Assembly: GCA_905235445.1 (NCBI GenBank) | Contig: CAJOLJ010000007.1 | Span: 1-64,000, forward strand | Length of the DNA stretch: 64,000 nt | Direction: 5' to 3' | From: an uncultured Bacteroidales bacterium | GTDB lineage: Bacteria > Bacteroidota > Bacteroidia > Bacteroidales > UBA932 | Shown here: positions 28,964-37,998 of the stretch, one piece after another | Layout: each line of letters starts with the position of its first letter | Position numbering within the stretch: position 1 is the stretch's first letter | Program-made: the position numbers and the translations under genes | The notes under the pieces: generated by a model | The model's database searches: none | Told to the model about the DNA's origin: nothing | The model's input: the letters and a program-made list of their open reading frames with translations, nothing else

Positions 28964-31294
28964 ATGAAAAAAGCAACATTAGCGATTCTGCTGACGGCTT
29001 CGCTGTCGCTTCTTGCCCTCTCTCTCCAGGCCCAGCCCCGACTGAGCGCCGACAACATCGACGAGGTCCTCGCGGCTATGACCATCCAGGAGAAAGTGAC
29101 CCTCCTGGTGGGAGGCAGTTCCCCCATCCTCATTGACGGTGTCCCTTCAGGGACCACCAATCTGGTTCCCGGCGCAGCCGGAGTCTCCCGTGCGGTTCCC
29201 CGCTTGGGCATTCCCCAGACGGTCCTGGCCGACGGCCCTGCAGGGGTGAGGATCAGTCCCACCCGTCAAGGTGACTCCAAGACTTACTACGCCACAGCAT
29301 TCCCCGTGGGGACGTCTCTCGCATCCTCATGGAACACCGCCCTCGTGGAGGAGGTGACCTCCGCCATGGGAAATGAGGTTCTCGAGTTCGGGGTCGACGT
29401 TCTTCTCGCTCCCGGCATGAACATCCACCGCAGCGTCCTTTGCGGAAGGAACTTCGAGTACTTCTCCGAGGACCCGCTCCTCAGCGGAAAGATGGCTGCA
29501 GCCTATGTCAATGGAATCCAGAGCAACGGGGTCGGCACCTCCATCAAGCACTATGCTGCCAACAACCAGGAGACCAACCGCAACGAGGACGATGCACAGA
29601 TAAGCCAGAGGGCCCTTCGTGAAATCTACCTCAAGAACTTCGAGATCGCTGTGCGCGAGTCCCAGCCCTGGACCGTCATGTCCTCCTACAACAAGCTCAA
29701 CGGCCAGTACACCCAGCAGAGGGAGGACCTCCTCACCACTGTCCTGCGCGATGAGTGGGGATTCCAGGGAATAGTGATGACCGACTGGGGCAACAAGGCC
29801 GGTACCGTCATCTCAGCCAAGGCCGGCAACGACCTCATGGAACCCGGCAGCCAGTCGGAAATGGAAAGGCTACTCGCAGCCGTGAAGGACGGCTCCATCT
29901 CCATGGAGGAAATCGACCGCAACGTCCGCAGGATGCTCCAGTACATCGTCAAGACCCCCCGCTTCAAGAACTACAAGTACTCTTCCGCTCCAGATACCAA
30001 GGCCCATGCGGCCCTTGTCAGGAAGGCCGGTGCCGAAGGGATGGTCCTTCTCAAGAATGACGGTGTCCTCCCTCTGAAGGGAAGCGAGAAAGTGGCCCTC
30101 TACGGGGTTACTTCATATGATTTCATAGCGGGCGGAACAGGGTCCGGCAACGTCAACAAGGCTTACATCCGCAACCTCCAGGAAGGCCTCGAGGGCGACG
30201 GCTTCAAGGTGGATCCCGCCCTGGCATCATGGTACGCCAAGTACATCGCCTATCAGGAGGAGACTCTCGCCAATACCGCCGGCGGCAACTTCTGGGGCAA
30301 GCCCGTGCTCCCCGAGATGGATGTTCCCGACACGTTTGTCGCCAAGGTCCTTCCCGGAACTGACGTAGCTGTCCTTACTATCGGACGCAACGCCGGCGAG
30401 GGTGCTGACCGCAAGGCTGTCGAGGGGGACTTCAACCTCAGCTCTACGGAAATGCATCTGCTCAGGGCCCTTTGCGACGGCTATCACGCAGCGGGCAAGA
30501 AGGTCATCGTGGTGCTGAACATCGGAGGCGTCATCGAGACCGCATCCTGGAAACACATGCCCGATGCCATCCTCCTCGCCTGGCAGCCCGGCATGGAAGG
30601 CGGCGCATCAGTCGCTGACGTACTGTGCGGCAAAGTCAATCCTTCCGGCAAGCTCGCCACTACCTTCCCCGTCTCCTTCTTCGACAATCCTTCCTCCTTC
30701 AACTTCCCCTACAACTATACCCCTTCCCAGGGCAGGGGCTTCCGCTGGGGTCCCCAGCAGCCTGTCAAGGACGTGGACTACACCTCCTACCAGGAGGGCA
30801 TCTATGTGGGGTACAGGTATTTCACAACGGCTGGAAAGGCTGTCTCCTATCCTTTCGGATATGGCCTGAGCTATACCACTTTCTCCTACAGCAAGCCTGT
30901 GGTGAAAGCCTCCGAGGGTGGCATCACCGCTACGATTACCGTCACCAACACCGGTTCCGTGGCTGGCAAGGAAGCTGTGCAGCTGTATGTCCAGGCCCCC
31001 GAGGGAGGTCTTGACAAGCCCGTGCGTGAACTGAAGGCTTTCGCCAAGACGGGACTCCTTGCTCCCGGACAGAGCGAGGTCATTACGATGAGCGTGGACA
31101 ATTACACTCTCGCTTCCTTCAACGAGGCTGCCTCAGCGTGGGAGATGGCCCCCGGTGTGTACAGTGTCATGTTCGGCGCAAGCGTCGAGGATATCAGGGC
31201 AAGTGCCACCTGCAAGCTCTCCAAGGGCAAGAGCTGGCCTGTCGCCAATGTCCTTGCTCCCACAAAGAGCGTCGAGCAGTTCAGGGTGAAATAG
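28964..31294 (+). CDS. GH3 beta-glycosidase (beta-glucosidase-like)
   Basis: Secreted family 3 exo-glycosidase, 776 aa. The ATG at 28964 opens a signal peptide (MKKATLAILLTASLSLLALSLQAQ). The TIM-barrel domain has ADGPAGVRISP near the start, GTSIKHYAANNQETNRNEDD (the KH..NNQE substrate block), and the nucleophile Asp274 in IVMTDWGNKAG. The second alpha/beta domain carries ILLAWQPGMEGGASVADVLCGKVNPSGKLATTFP. A C-terminal fibronectin type III-like domain holds YPFGYGLSYTTF and VQLYVQAP. Complete and of usual length. It most likely trims beta-linked glucose or related sugars from oligosaccharides in the periplasm. It stands alone, divergent from an AraC regulator. Confidence 0.95.
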   Translation: MKKATLAILLTASLSLLALSLQAQPRLSADNIDEVLAAMTIQEKVTLLVGGSSPILIDGVPSGTTNLVPGAAGVSRAVPRLGIPQTVLADGPAGVRISPTRQGDSKTYYATAFPVGTSLASSWNTALVEEVTSAMGNEVLEFGVDVLLAPGMNIHRSVLCGRNFEYFSEDPLLSGKMAAAYVNGIQSNGVGTSIKHYAANNQETNRNEDDAQISQRALREIYLKNFEIAVRESQPWTVMSSYNKLNGQYTQQREDLLTTVLRDEWGFQGIVMTDWGNKAGTVISAKAGNDLMEPGSQSEMERLLAAVKDGSISMEEIDRNVRRMLQYIVKTPRFKNYKYSSAPDTKAHAALVRKAGAEGMVLLKNDGVLPLKGSEKVALYGVTSYDFIAGGTGSGNVNKAYIRNLQEGLEGDGFKVDPALASWYAKYIAYQEETLANTAGGNFWGKPVLPEMDVPDTFVAKVLPGTDVAVLTIGRNAGEGADRKAVEGDFNLSSTEMHLLRALCDGYHAAGKKVIVVLNIGGVIETASWKHMPDAILLAWQPGMEGGASVADVLCGKVNPSGKLATTFPVSFFDNPSSFNFPYNYTPSQGRGFRWGPQQPVKDVDYTSYQEGIYVGYRYFTTAGKAVSYPFGYGLSYTTFSYSKPVVKASEGGITATITVTNTGSVAGKEAVQLYVQAPEGGLDKPVRELKAFAKTGLLAPGQSEVITMSVDNYTLASFNEAASAWEMAPGVYSVMFGASVEDIRASATCKLSKGKSWPVANVLAPTKSVEQFRVK

Positions 31295-31318
31295 AACGGT
31301 TCCCCTTCCATATGAAAC

Positions 31319-31360
31319 AGGCCGGAAGCCTTCCCAAACAAGGAGGTTTCCGGCCTTTGC
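31319..31360. terminator. Bidirectional terminator after GH3
   Basis: AGGCCGGAA (31319-31327) pairs with TTCCGGCCT (31348-31356), with further inner pairing, and is followed by TTTG. It lies between the convergent GH3 and coiled-coil/propeller genes. Confidence 0.75.
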
Positions 31361-31426
31361 CATGTGAGCGGTGGATGTCCACCGCTCCCTTGCGGGAGTG
31401 GAAAAGAGCAGGGCGGACAGGAATCC

Positions 31427-32761
31427 CTACTTCACCCTCTTCCAGGTACCAAGTTCATACGTGCCAGAATTCCCGATATGGACCTTCCCGTCGCTCACTC
31501 CGTTGTACTCTGTCCCCACGCAGGGGATGACTTCCTTGAAATCGTCGTCAAGCACCCCGACAAGTCCGGTGGGACCGGAGGCTGCTACATAGAAGTGGAC
31601 CCTCTTTCCGTCGGGAGAGACCCCCGACACATCCCTGAGCCATCGGTACGGGCCCTGGAAAAGCGTGTTCCCGTCAAGGTCGGTCACCACCGTCTCCGTC
31701 TTTGTATAGGCGACCACCCTGTCGGTGTCGTGGCTGAAGCGCATGTATGTGTAGCCCAGGGGGAGCACCTCCTTGCCGCCGTAGTCCAAGAGGCCGTATT
31801 CGACTCTGGGGTTCCCTGTCCCGGGATCCACCTCGTCGTAGGTCTTCCTGAAAATGATCCTCTCCGTGTCCGGGTCGAAGGACTCCCCGGAAGGTGCGAC
31901 CTGGCGGTCGGCGAAGGGGATGACGGCTTTTCCCTTCGAGTTTATCGCACCGCCCCTTCCATCCATTTTCATTACTGCATATAGGTCGTTGCCCAGGTAC
32001 GAGATATCGGTGAAGCACTGTCCGCCCACCGCAAACTTCATAAGACGCCTCACCAGGAGCATCGGGTCGAAACGGGAGTTCTCCACCTCGGGGATGCCGT
32101 CATCCTGGACCCCCTGGTCCTGGGTGAATTGCCCTGTATATGAGACCGGTGCCTCTTCAAGGTCGGAGAGTTCCCTACGGACTGTCGCTATCTGGGTCCT
32201 GAGGTCCCTCTCCCTCTTGGCGTATTTGGCCTCGATTTCCTTTTTTGCATCCTGGGTGGCCCCAGCGAGGGAATTCTCCAGTTCAGCCTTTTTCTCCCCG
32301 GGAAGCAGCTCGAGGGACTTCTGGAGATCCTGGAGAGTCATTTTCAGACTTTGCCTGAGGACATCGACGGCGTCGGTGGGGTCCTCGGACTGGATGCTAT
32401 TGAGCCTTTCCCTGAGATCCTCCACATATTTTGCACGAAGGAGGCGGGCACCGGTCTCGTCGGCGTTGAAGAGCAGGTCCAGGAATTTCTTGTCCTGAAG
32501 GGAGGAAGGATTTATCAGGATGTAGGTGGATTTATTCATTTTATGCCCCACAGCCTCGTAAAAGGGAGTGAGCTCGACGCTGTAGAGGGGACCTTCCAGC
32601 ACGAGGGCCCCTGCGGCAACGTTGTTGGTGGTGGAGATGCTCAGGAACCTGAGCGTCCTGCGGTTTTGCTGCACCTCCCCGTCCTGGGCCAGAAGCAGGG
32701 TGGAGCAGGGAAGGGTGAGGGCTATGATGAGAAGTGAAAGGGTGAGGGTCTTCCTGTTCAT
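31427..32761 (-). CDS. Secreted coiled-coil and WG-like repeat protein, function unknown
   Basis: 444 aa with a signal peptide (LIIALTLPCSTLLLAQ). After a beta-rich head to about residue 90 there is a helical, charged region (about 100-205: VEDLRERLNSIQSED, KKEIEAKYAKRERDLRTQIATVRREL) likely to form a coiled coil. The C-terminal 220 residues repeat a short pattern of the type GxxNSKGKAVIPF, YGLLDYGGKEVLPLGY, VVTDLDGNTLFQG and GVLDDDFKEVIPC, which resembles WG/KWG propeller repeats. No catalytic motif seen. The gene is monocistronic, convergent with GH3. Specific family not recognised. Confidence 0.75.
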   Translation of the reverse strand: MNRKTLTLSLLIIALTLPCSTLLLAQDGEVQQNRRTLRFLSISTTNNVAAGALVLEGPLYSVELTPFYEAVGHKMNKSTYILINPSSLQDKKFLDLLFNADETGARLLRAKYVEDLRERLNSIQSEDPTDAVDVLRQSLKMTLQDLQKSLELLPGEKKAELENSLAGATQDAKKEIEAKYAKRERDLRTQIATVRRELSDLEEAPVSYTGQFTQDQGVQDDGIPEVENSRFDPMLLVRRLMKFAVGGQCFTDISYLGNDLYAVMKMDGRGGAINSKGKAVIPFADRQVAPSGESFDPDTERIIFRKTYDEVDPGTGNPRVEYGLLDYGGKEVLPLGYTYMRFSHDTDRVVAYTKTETVVTDLDGNTLFQGPYRWLRDVSGVSPDGKRVHFYVAASGPTGLVGVLDDDFKEVIPCVGTEYNGVSDGKVHIGNSGTYELGTWKRVK

Positions 32762-32880
32762 GGTAGTGTAGCGTTAGTTTGGTTGTTTTCGATGGTCCTG
32801 GGAAAAAAGCTTAATGCATCGTGCCCGTCAGGGACGTCATCCTCTCCACGGTATGCCCCGCAGGCTGCCAAGGGGCAGTC

Positions 32881-33501
32881 CTAGCGTCCCTTCGTGAGGG
32901 TTACGTTCCTGAAGTAGGCTGTCTCGGAGACTTCCTCCTCATGTGAGCAGATGAATAGGCCCACATAGCACTTCCCCCCAAGGTCGAGTTTTATCGCGGC
33001 ATCCTCTGCGGTGCCGTCCCCCGTCCGGACGGAGATCCGATCTCCTTCCCTTATGAGGCAGATGTCCGTGGGGCCGATGGATGTCTTTGCGGAGGTCTCC
33101 TCCAGCGTCAGGCCGCCTTTCTGCGCCCGGTACTGAAGTGAGGTGAGACCGTCCCCGTGGATTGCTATGTCGCCGTAGCGGGCATCCTTATCCAAACTTT
33201 CCCTGACCATGAACCCTATCTTGCGGTGGGGATTCACGCCTTCCCCCTCAAAGGAGACATTCCCGCTTATGCAGAAATCTCCCTCTACTTCCTTCCAGAC
33301 GAAGTAGCAGGCATCGGTCCTCTCCCAGAGGTTCGCGCCCGCCCCTGTGAGGGTGTAGCAATCGGAAGCCTTGTCGTAGGTATGGGAGCCCGGGATGCTT
33401 ACGGAACCTATGTCCGTGGACTGGGTGAAAATATCATTGCCTGCGCAGGATGCCAGCAGTAGGAAGCAGGTGAAGAAAAGTAAATAATTCCTTATTTGCA
33501 T
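32881..33501 (-). CDS. Small lipoprotein with a concanavalin-like (DUF1349-type) fold
   Basis: 206 aa, lipoprotein signal ending LLASC (Cys19). The rest fits a jelly-roll sheet: YDKASDCYTLTGAGANLW, DFCISGNVSFEGEGVNPHRKIGFMVRESLD, LTSLQYRAQKGG and KCYVGLFICSHEEEVSETAYFRNV. The pattern of opening segment, GFMVR and LQYR blocks and closing VGLF..H strand is that of the DUF1349/laminin-G-like domains often attached to TolB-type propellers in Bacteroidota; here it stands alone. It probably binds something at the cell surface. Function is otherwise unknown. It precedes the 31427-32761 gene by about 120 bases on the same strand. Confidence 0.75.
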   Translation of the reverse strand: MQIRNYLLFFTCFLLLASCAGNDIFTQSTDIGSVSIPGSHTYDKASDCYTLTGAGANLWERTDACYFVWKEVEGDFCISGNVSFEGEGVNPHRKIGFMVRESLDKDARYGDIAIHGDGLTSLQYRAQKGGLTLEETSAKTSIGPTDICLIREGDRISVRTGDGTAEDAAIKLDLGGKCYVGLFICSHEEEVSETAYFRNVTLTKGR

Positions 33502-33671
33502 GACGATTTTAGTTAAATGTTCTTAATGAACTGAGATGTACAAAATTAATCGTTTTAGTTGAATGGACATAATGTTTTGCCGCAAAATAATGCACCCCAT
33601 ACTTCAGTGCCGTGGCTTCCCTTTGTAGGATAGGGGACAACAGGCTTCCCGCTCGTAGCGGGACCGCTCTC

Positions 33672-34556
33672 CTATTTGGAAGAATTGTTCTCCCGCAGGA
33701 TCTCTATGAACTTAAGGGCCGCCGCCCTGTGGTATTCCCCTTTCAGGAAATGGTAGCATCCCTCCATCCTCCCGCTCGGATGGGCTATGGGGACAGCCTC
33801 CAGCCCCCGGACCTGCTGGATCGCCTCCTCTGAGATGATGGTCAGCAGATTGCCGTCGCACACCAGGTCCAGAAGCGAACGGACGCTGTTGATTTCCATG
33901 CGGATGTCCAGGTCCACGTTCTGGGCGAAGAGGACATCCTCGAGTGTGTCCCTAGCTTGGAGGCCCTTGGATGGGAGAGCCAGCGGGAACTTGGACAGCT
34001 CCTCCACGGGCACTTCTTCCTTTCCCAGGGCTGACAGCTTCCCCTTGCGTCCGACCAGGCACAGGCGGCTCTGGAATAGGAAGTGGGACTCGATCCTGTC
34101 GTCCCCGAGCGGGGACTTGTAGGTGATAGAGAGGTCCAATTCCCTGTCCAGCATCCTGCGCAGGAGCTCCTCCTTGGAAGAAATCACCAAGTTGAGCTTG
34201 ATGTGGGGGTAAAGCCTGTTGAAGTCCAGTACCGTCTTCTTGAAGATGGGACCGAAGGAATAGGTGGCACCGACGCCAAGCGTCCCCACCTTCAGGTCCC
34301 TGACGTCCCTGATGCGTTCCACACCCGAGCGGGCCCCCTCCAGTACCTGCACGGCGCAGGGGAAAAACTGCTCCCCGAAGTCGCTCAGTGATACGTGTCT
34401 CGTGTCACGGGTGAGCAGCTCCACGCCCAGTTCCTCCTCCAGTTTCCGGATTTGCTGGGAGATGGTGCTCTGAGTGATGAAAAGGGACTTCGAAGCGAGG
34501 GAAAAACTCCCTGTACGCACTACTTCCACAAAATACCTTAATTGCCGTAACTCCAT
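33672..34556 (-). CDS. LysR-family transcriptional regulator
   Basis: 294 aa. The N-terminal winged helix-turn-helix is standard: MELRQLRYFVEVVRTGSFSLAS, then FITQSTISQQIRKLEEELGVEL and LLTRDTRHVSLSDFG. The rest is a two-lobed LysR effector-binding domain (VGTLGVGATYSFGPIFKKTV, LDLSITYKSPLGD). Family members act as tetramers and usually control the divergent gene. Here that is the M49-like protein 142 bases away. Effector unknown. Confidence 0.94.
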   Translation of the reverse strand: MELRQLRYFVEVVRTGSFSLASKSLFITQSTISQQIRKLEEELGVELLTRDTRHVSLSDFGEQFFPCAVQVLEGARSGVERIRDVRDLKVGTLGVGATYSFGPIFKKTVLDFNRLYPHIKLNLVISSKEELLRRMLDRELDLSITYKSPLGDDRIESHFLFQSRLCLVGRKGKLSALGKEEVPVEELSKFPLALPSKGLQARDTLEDVLFAQNVDLDIRMEINSVRSLLDLVCDGNLLTIISEEAIQQVRGLEAVPIAHPSGRMEGCYHFLKGEYHRAAALKFIEILRENNSSK

Positions 34557-34698
34557 GGTTGTTGCCTATTTGAAGGCGAAGATACCAAGATTAATCGAAA
34601 TTATCCATAAATTTTATTGAAACAAACCATATATATTAATAAAATATCACGTCCATTACCCTTACCTTTAAAGATTACTTTATATTGTCATTCAACAC
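34557..34698. promoter_or_regulatory. AT-rich divergent promoter region (LysR / M49-like gene)
   Basis: Minus-strand TATCTTCG (34584-34577) and plus-strand TACCTTTA (34663-34670) are near-consensus -7 elements placed about 20-30 bases from each start codon. The middle has several ATTA-TAAT words fitting a LysR box (T-N11-A), but no single operator can be fixed by eye. Confidence 0.4.
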
Positions 34699-36306
34699 AT
34701 GAATAAACTTGCAGTTGTATCGCTGTCCCTACTAGCCCTTGTTGCCGTCTCATGCACGCAGCACAGTAGGGTAAATGTGGACAGGCTTGTCGAAAACTAC
34801 GCCCTCGTTACCATTCCGGCCCCGGACCTCAGTGGCATCACCGACAATGGGAAAGAGGTGCTGAGACTGTACCGGAAGGCCGCCGACGAGGTGGACGCCA
34901 TCTACTGGGAACAGTATTTCGGGGACAGGGATGCCCTGCTTGAGAGCATCTCCGATCCCGTGCAGAAGACTTTCGCCCAGATAAATTACGGTCCGTGGGA
35001 CCGTACCACGGGAAAGTCCTTCGTCCAGGGCTATGAGGACCGTCTTCCCGGAGCTCATTTCTATCCCTCCGACATGACGAGGGAGGAGTTCGAGGCCTGG
35101 GACAACCCCGACAAGAGCAGCCCGTACACCCTGGTGCGGCGCTCCTCTGACGGCACCCTCGAGACTGTCTGGTATCACGATGCCTACAAGGAGCACATCG
35201 ACAAGATAGCCAACTACCTGACGGCAGCGGCCGATATCACCATAAAGCCCTCCGTTGCCACATACCTCAGGAGCAAGGCCCGTGCCCTCTCCACGGATGA
35301 GTACTACGACAGTTCCATTGCCTGGCTTGACATGGAGGACAGCAAGATGGACCTGGTCATAGGGCCGAACGAGGTGACTGATGACCAGCTGATGGGAATG
35401 AAGCGCTCCTACGAGGCTTTCGTCCTCCTGAAGAACGAGGGCCACACCATGGAGCTCATGCAGTATGTCTCCCGCATCGGGGAGTTCCAGCAGGACCTCC
35501 CCGGGGACCCCGCATACAAGACTTTCCAGCCCGGTACCGGATCCAACATCTTCTCCTGCGATGCCCTCTACTACGCCGGGAAGGCCAATGCAGGGGTGAA
35601 GGTCATAGCCCTGAATCTTCCCTTCGACAAGGAAGTCCAGGCTGACAGGGGGACCCGTACCATCCTCCTCGAGAACATCATCCGCACCAAGTACAACCAT
35701 ATCGTGGGACCCGGCGGAAGGGTCCTCCTTGAGGGCGACTATGCACAGCATCTCTCCTCCGAGGCATTCTTCTGGAACATCGTCTTCAGGGAGGTGGCAC
35801 ACGGACTTGGAGTCAAGGAAACCGTCAACGGCAAGGGCGACGTGCAGGATGCCCTTGGGAGGGTAGCCCCCTGCCTGGAGGAAGTGAAGGCAAATGCCGC
35901 AGGCATCCTCATGGTATGCAAGCTTCAGGACCATTTCGATATTCACCACCTTTTCACAAAGGAAGATGCTCTTGTGACCTTCTTCGCTTCGCTTCTTCGC
36001 TCGGAGCGCTTCGGTGAGGGAGAGGCCCTTGGCAGGGCAAGCATCGTCATCTACAACTACCTCTCCGAGAAGGGCGCTTTCCGTCGCAACGCCTCCGGAA
36101 AGTATGACCTCGACTTCGGGAAGATGGAACAGGCCCTTTCCGACCTGACGGCCCTGGTGCTGAGGGTCCAGGCCACGGGTGACAGGCAGTACGGGGAGCA
36201 GTTCGAGAAGACCTACTCCAAACTTGGCCCCGAATATGACCAGGATAGGATGAACCTTGGACTGGAGAAGATCCCGGCGGATATCAGGTTCAATTTCAAG
36301 TTCTGA
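34699..36306 (+). CDS. M49 dipeptidyl peptidase III-like lipoprotein with altered zinc site
   Basis: 535 aa, lipoprotein signal ending at Cys19 (VAVSC). It aligns in outline with the Bacteroidota branch of M49 peptidases (DPP III-like): early YGPWDR, the IALNLPFDKEVQADRGTRTILLEN-type block, then the active-site helix. The family motif HExxH reads REVAH here (Arg364, Glu365, His368), so the first zinc ligand is replaced. The second motif reads EEVKAN (Glu394-Glu395, Asn399), where an acidic residue is usual at the last position. The rest of the fold seems complete. The protein may therefore be inactive as a peptidase, or bind metal differently. It is probably under the divergent LysR regulator. 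Confidence 0.82.
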   Translation: MNKLAVVSLSLLALVAVSCTQHSRVNVDRLVENYALVTIPAPDLSGITDNGKEVLRLYRKAADEVDAIYWEQYFGDRDALLESISDPVQKTFAQINYGPWDRTTGKSFVQGYEDRLPGAHFYPSDMTREEFEAWDNPDKSSPYTLVRRSSDGTLETVWYHDAYKEHIDKIANYLTAAADITIKPSVATYLRSKARALSTDEYYDSSIAWLDMEDSKMDLVIGPNEVTDDQLMGMKRSYEAFVLLKNEGHTMELMQYVSRIGEFQQDLPGDPAYKTFQPGTGSNIFSCDALYYAGKANAGVKVIALNLPFDKEVQADRGTRTILLENIIRTKYNHIVGPGGRVLLEGDYAQHLSSEAFFWNIVFREVAHGLGVKETVNGKGDVQDALGRVAPCLEEVKANAAGILMVCKLQDHFDIHHLFTKEDALVTFFASLLRSERFGEGEALGRASIVIYNYLSEKGAFRRNASGKYDLDFGKMEQALSDLTALVLRVQATGDRQYGEQFEKTYSKLGPEYDQDRMNLGLEKIPADIRFNFKF

Positions 36307-36334
36307 CGGGACAGTAAGATAGGATCGTTTACTT

Positions 36335-36365
36335 TACCCCACTTCCGCCGGGCGGAGGTGGGGTA
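36335..36365. terminator. Bidirectional terminator hairpin
   Basis: A 13-bp stem (36335-36347 with 36353-36365, one T-G pair) around a CCGGG loop, between the convergent M49-like and thioredoxin-like genes. Confidence 0.75.
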
Positions 36366-36385
36366 TTCTGAACCTTCTGAGGGGG

Positions 36386-37372
36386 TTACTTCCCGCCCAG
36401 GGCATCGGCCACCGCTGAGTAGATCTCTTCCCCTCGGATCCCTCTCCGAAGGATGGTCCCGTCCGGGCCGAATAGGATAAGGTGCGGGATGGCTTTGACT
36501 CCGTAGATATCCACGGGAAGGCGCTGGGCATCGAGAATCTGGGGCCATGGCAGATCCAGTTCCTGCAGGGCTTCCAGGGTATCTTCCCTTTTGTCGTTTA
36601 CCGCGATGCTCACCACTTCGAAACGCTCTCCGTGAAAGTCCTCCCAGGTTTTTCTTATGTGCGGCATCTCCTTCTTGCAGGGGCCGCACCAGGATGCCCA
36701 GTGGTCCAGGAGAATGAATTTTCCCTGTCCCACATATGTGGACAAGGACACGTCAGTCCCGTCGGGATTGCCGCCCGGTATCAGGTAATCTGTAAAATGC
36801 CGTCCCGGTGCAGTCCTGTTCTCTAGCTGTATGGCGTCATAGGCTGATTGCACCAGGTAGAACTCCTGCATCCTCTTGGAAAGTAAGGTGCGGAGTGAAA
36901 GGAAAAGCGTCGTGTCCACATAGGCGAGGTCCTCCAGTGCCAACGCTCCTGCCAGGTTGTCGGGATTGGCTCTCACCATGGAATCGGCCAGTGCCGCTTT
37001 CTGTTCTTTCTGATTCCTGGAAAAGCCGTAGAAACGGCGGTGGAAGGCCATGTAGAGGTCTTCCATCGGCATTCCGCTGGCCGTCCGGGCGCCAATGTCC
37101 ACCTTGGCCACACCGCTCTCCAGGATGAGGTGCACCCGCTCCTTGCCGTTTCCTACGTACATATAGGTGGGTTCCCTTACCGTCCCCTCGAATGAGAACC
37201 TGCCCTCCAGGACCGAAGTCCCGGCGAGAGTGTCGTTTGAGTTGCGGTCTATGAGCCAGACAGGGGTGCCGTCCGGGGCCGTGTATCTGCCGTCGATGCG
37301 GTACTTGCCCTGGCCGCATGATACGGTGGCAAGAACGAGGAGAAGCGCAGAAAGTATCTTGTAAGGCATCAC
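36386..37372 (-). CDS. TlpA-like thioredoxin lipoprotein with DUF4369-type N-domain
   Basis: 328 aa, lipoprotein signal ending TVSCGQ (Cys19). The N-terminal domain (about 20-115: YRIDGRYTAPDGTPVWLID, TLAGTSVLEGRFSFEGTV) is the DUF4369 type common in Bacteroidota thiol-disulfide proteins. A helical middle leads to a thioredoxin fold with the active site WASWCGPCKKEMPHIR (CxxC near residue 225) and cis-Pro region YGVKAIPHLILFGPDG. Such proteins reduce or exchange disulfides of envelope proteins, for example in cytochrome c maturation. Nothing next to it points to a specific partner. Its promoter region contains one copy of the 50-bp repeat described separately. Confidence 0.92.
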   Translation of the reverse strand: MMPYKILSALLLVLATVSCGQGKYRIDGRYTAPDGTPVWLIDRNSNDTLAGTSVLEGRFSFEGTVREPTYMYVGNGKERVHLILESGVAKVDIGARTASGMPMEDLYMAFHRRFYGFSRNQKEQKAALADSMVRANPDNLAGALALEDLAYVDTTLFLSLRTLLSKRMQEFYLVQSAYDAIQLENRTAPGRHFTDYLIPGGNPDGTDVSLSTYVGQGKFILLDHWASWCGPCKKEMPHIRKTWEDFHGERFEVVSIAVNDKREDTLEALQELDLPWPQILDAQRLPVDIYGVKAIPHLILFGPDGTILRRGIRGEEIYSAVADALGGK

Positions 37373-37382
37373 TGCAATATGT

Positions 37383-37433
37383 TGTCAATTATCGGGGGCG
37401 GGGATAGCTGTTTTTCTGCGGTAATTGCAGGGG
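37383..37433 (+). repeat. Left copy of a roughly 50-bp imperfect direct repeat
   Basis: Shares TGTCAATTATC, GGCG, GATAGCT, a T-run, GTAATT and GGGNGATGG, in the same order and spacing, with 45457-45513. The copies bracket the fimbrillin-signalling block. This copy lies directly upstream of the thioredoxin lipoprotein start, so it may instead be promoter sequence. Confidence 0.6.
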
Positions 37434-37472
37434 GATGGGAGGAGGCTTTGCACTCACTGCCACCTGTATTCA

Positions 37473-37499
37473 AATGCCAAGGCTTCGGCTTCTGGCATT
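37473..37499 (-). terminator. Hairpin downstream of the fimbrillin-signalling operon
   Basis: AATGCCA (37473-37479) / TGGCATT (37493-37499) with inner pairing, 64 bases after the last operon stop. No clear U-run, so termination is inferred from position. Confidence 0.4.
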
Positions 37500-37562
37500 G
37501 CCGGGTGGCGGTAGTAAGCCGTGGTTACCCCGCAATCTGCCCCTCCCAGGTGTTCATGGCTA

Positions 37563-37991
37563 CTAAATATGACCGCCGCCTGTGGCCTGGAGTTCGTCGT
37601 CCACACGCTTCTTTTCGTCCATCAGCAGCACGAGGAGCCAGTCCTTCTGCTCATCGCTCAGACCAAGGTCGCGGCATGCGCTCTCATAGCGGTTGAGCAC
37701 GGCTTCCTGATAGCGGTGGTAGACCATGGACTTGCGGATTTCATCCTCGATGGCTTCGTGTTCAATCTCGTAACTCTCTTTGTAGTAGTCTTTGTACACC
37801 TTCTCGGAAGAGTAGCTCAGGCAGAAATAGAACAGGCCGGTGGCAAGGATGATGATACCTATGACTCCAAGCACGAAGGGAATGCGCTGAATCAAGCCAA
37901 GCATTCCCAGGGTGCCGCCCAGGAAGAAGAGCACAAGGGCTATTATCTCGTTCTTGTGATATTTAATCAGAGTCTTGAATTTCAGTTTCAT
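37563..37991 (-). CDS. Small two-helix membrane protein, last gene of the fimbrillin operon
   Basis: 142 aa, no recognised family. Two transmembrane helices (about residues 15-36 and 39-61: IALVLFFLGGTLGMLGLI and VLGVIGIIILATGLFYF) are followed by a charged, helical cytoplasmic-looking tail with KVYKDYYKESYEIEHEAIEDEI and a final LGLSDEQKDWLLVLLMDEKK. It starts 7 bases after the TPR receptor stop, so it is almost certainly co-transcribed. The tail could touch the receptor or kinase; that is inference only. Confidence 0.75.
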   Translation of the reverse strand: MKLKFKTLIKYHKNEIIALVLFFLGGTLGMLGLIQRIPFVLGVIGIIILATGLFYFCLSYSSEKVYKDYYKESYEIEHEAIEDEIRKSMVYHRYQEAVLNRYESACRDLGLSDEQKDWLLVLLMDEKKRVDDELQATGGGHI

Positions 37992-37998
37992 ACCTGTC

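Noticed and set aside
33647..33663. Hairpin TCCCGCT-CGT-AGCGGGA as terminator of the LysR gene
   Set aside because: Only seven base pairs and no T-rich tail on the minus strand; not convincing enough to list.
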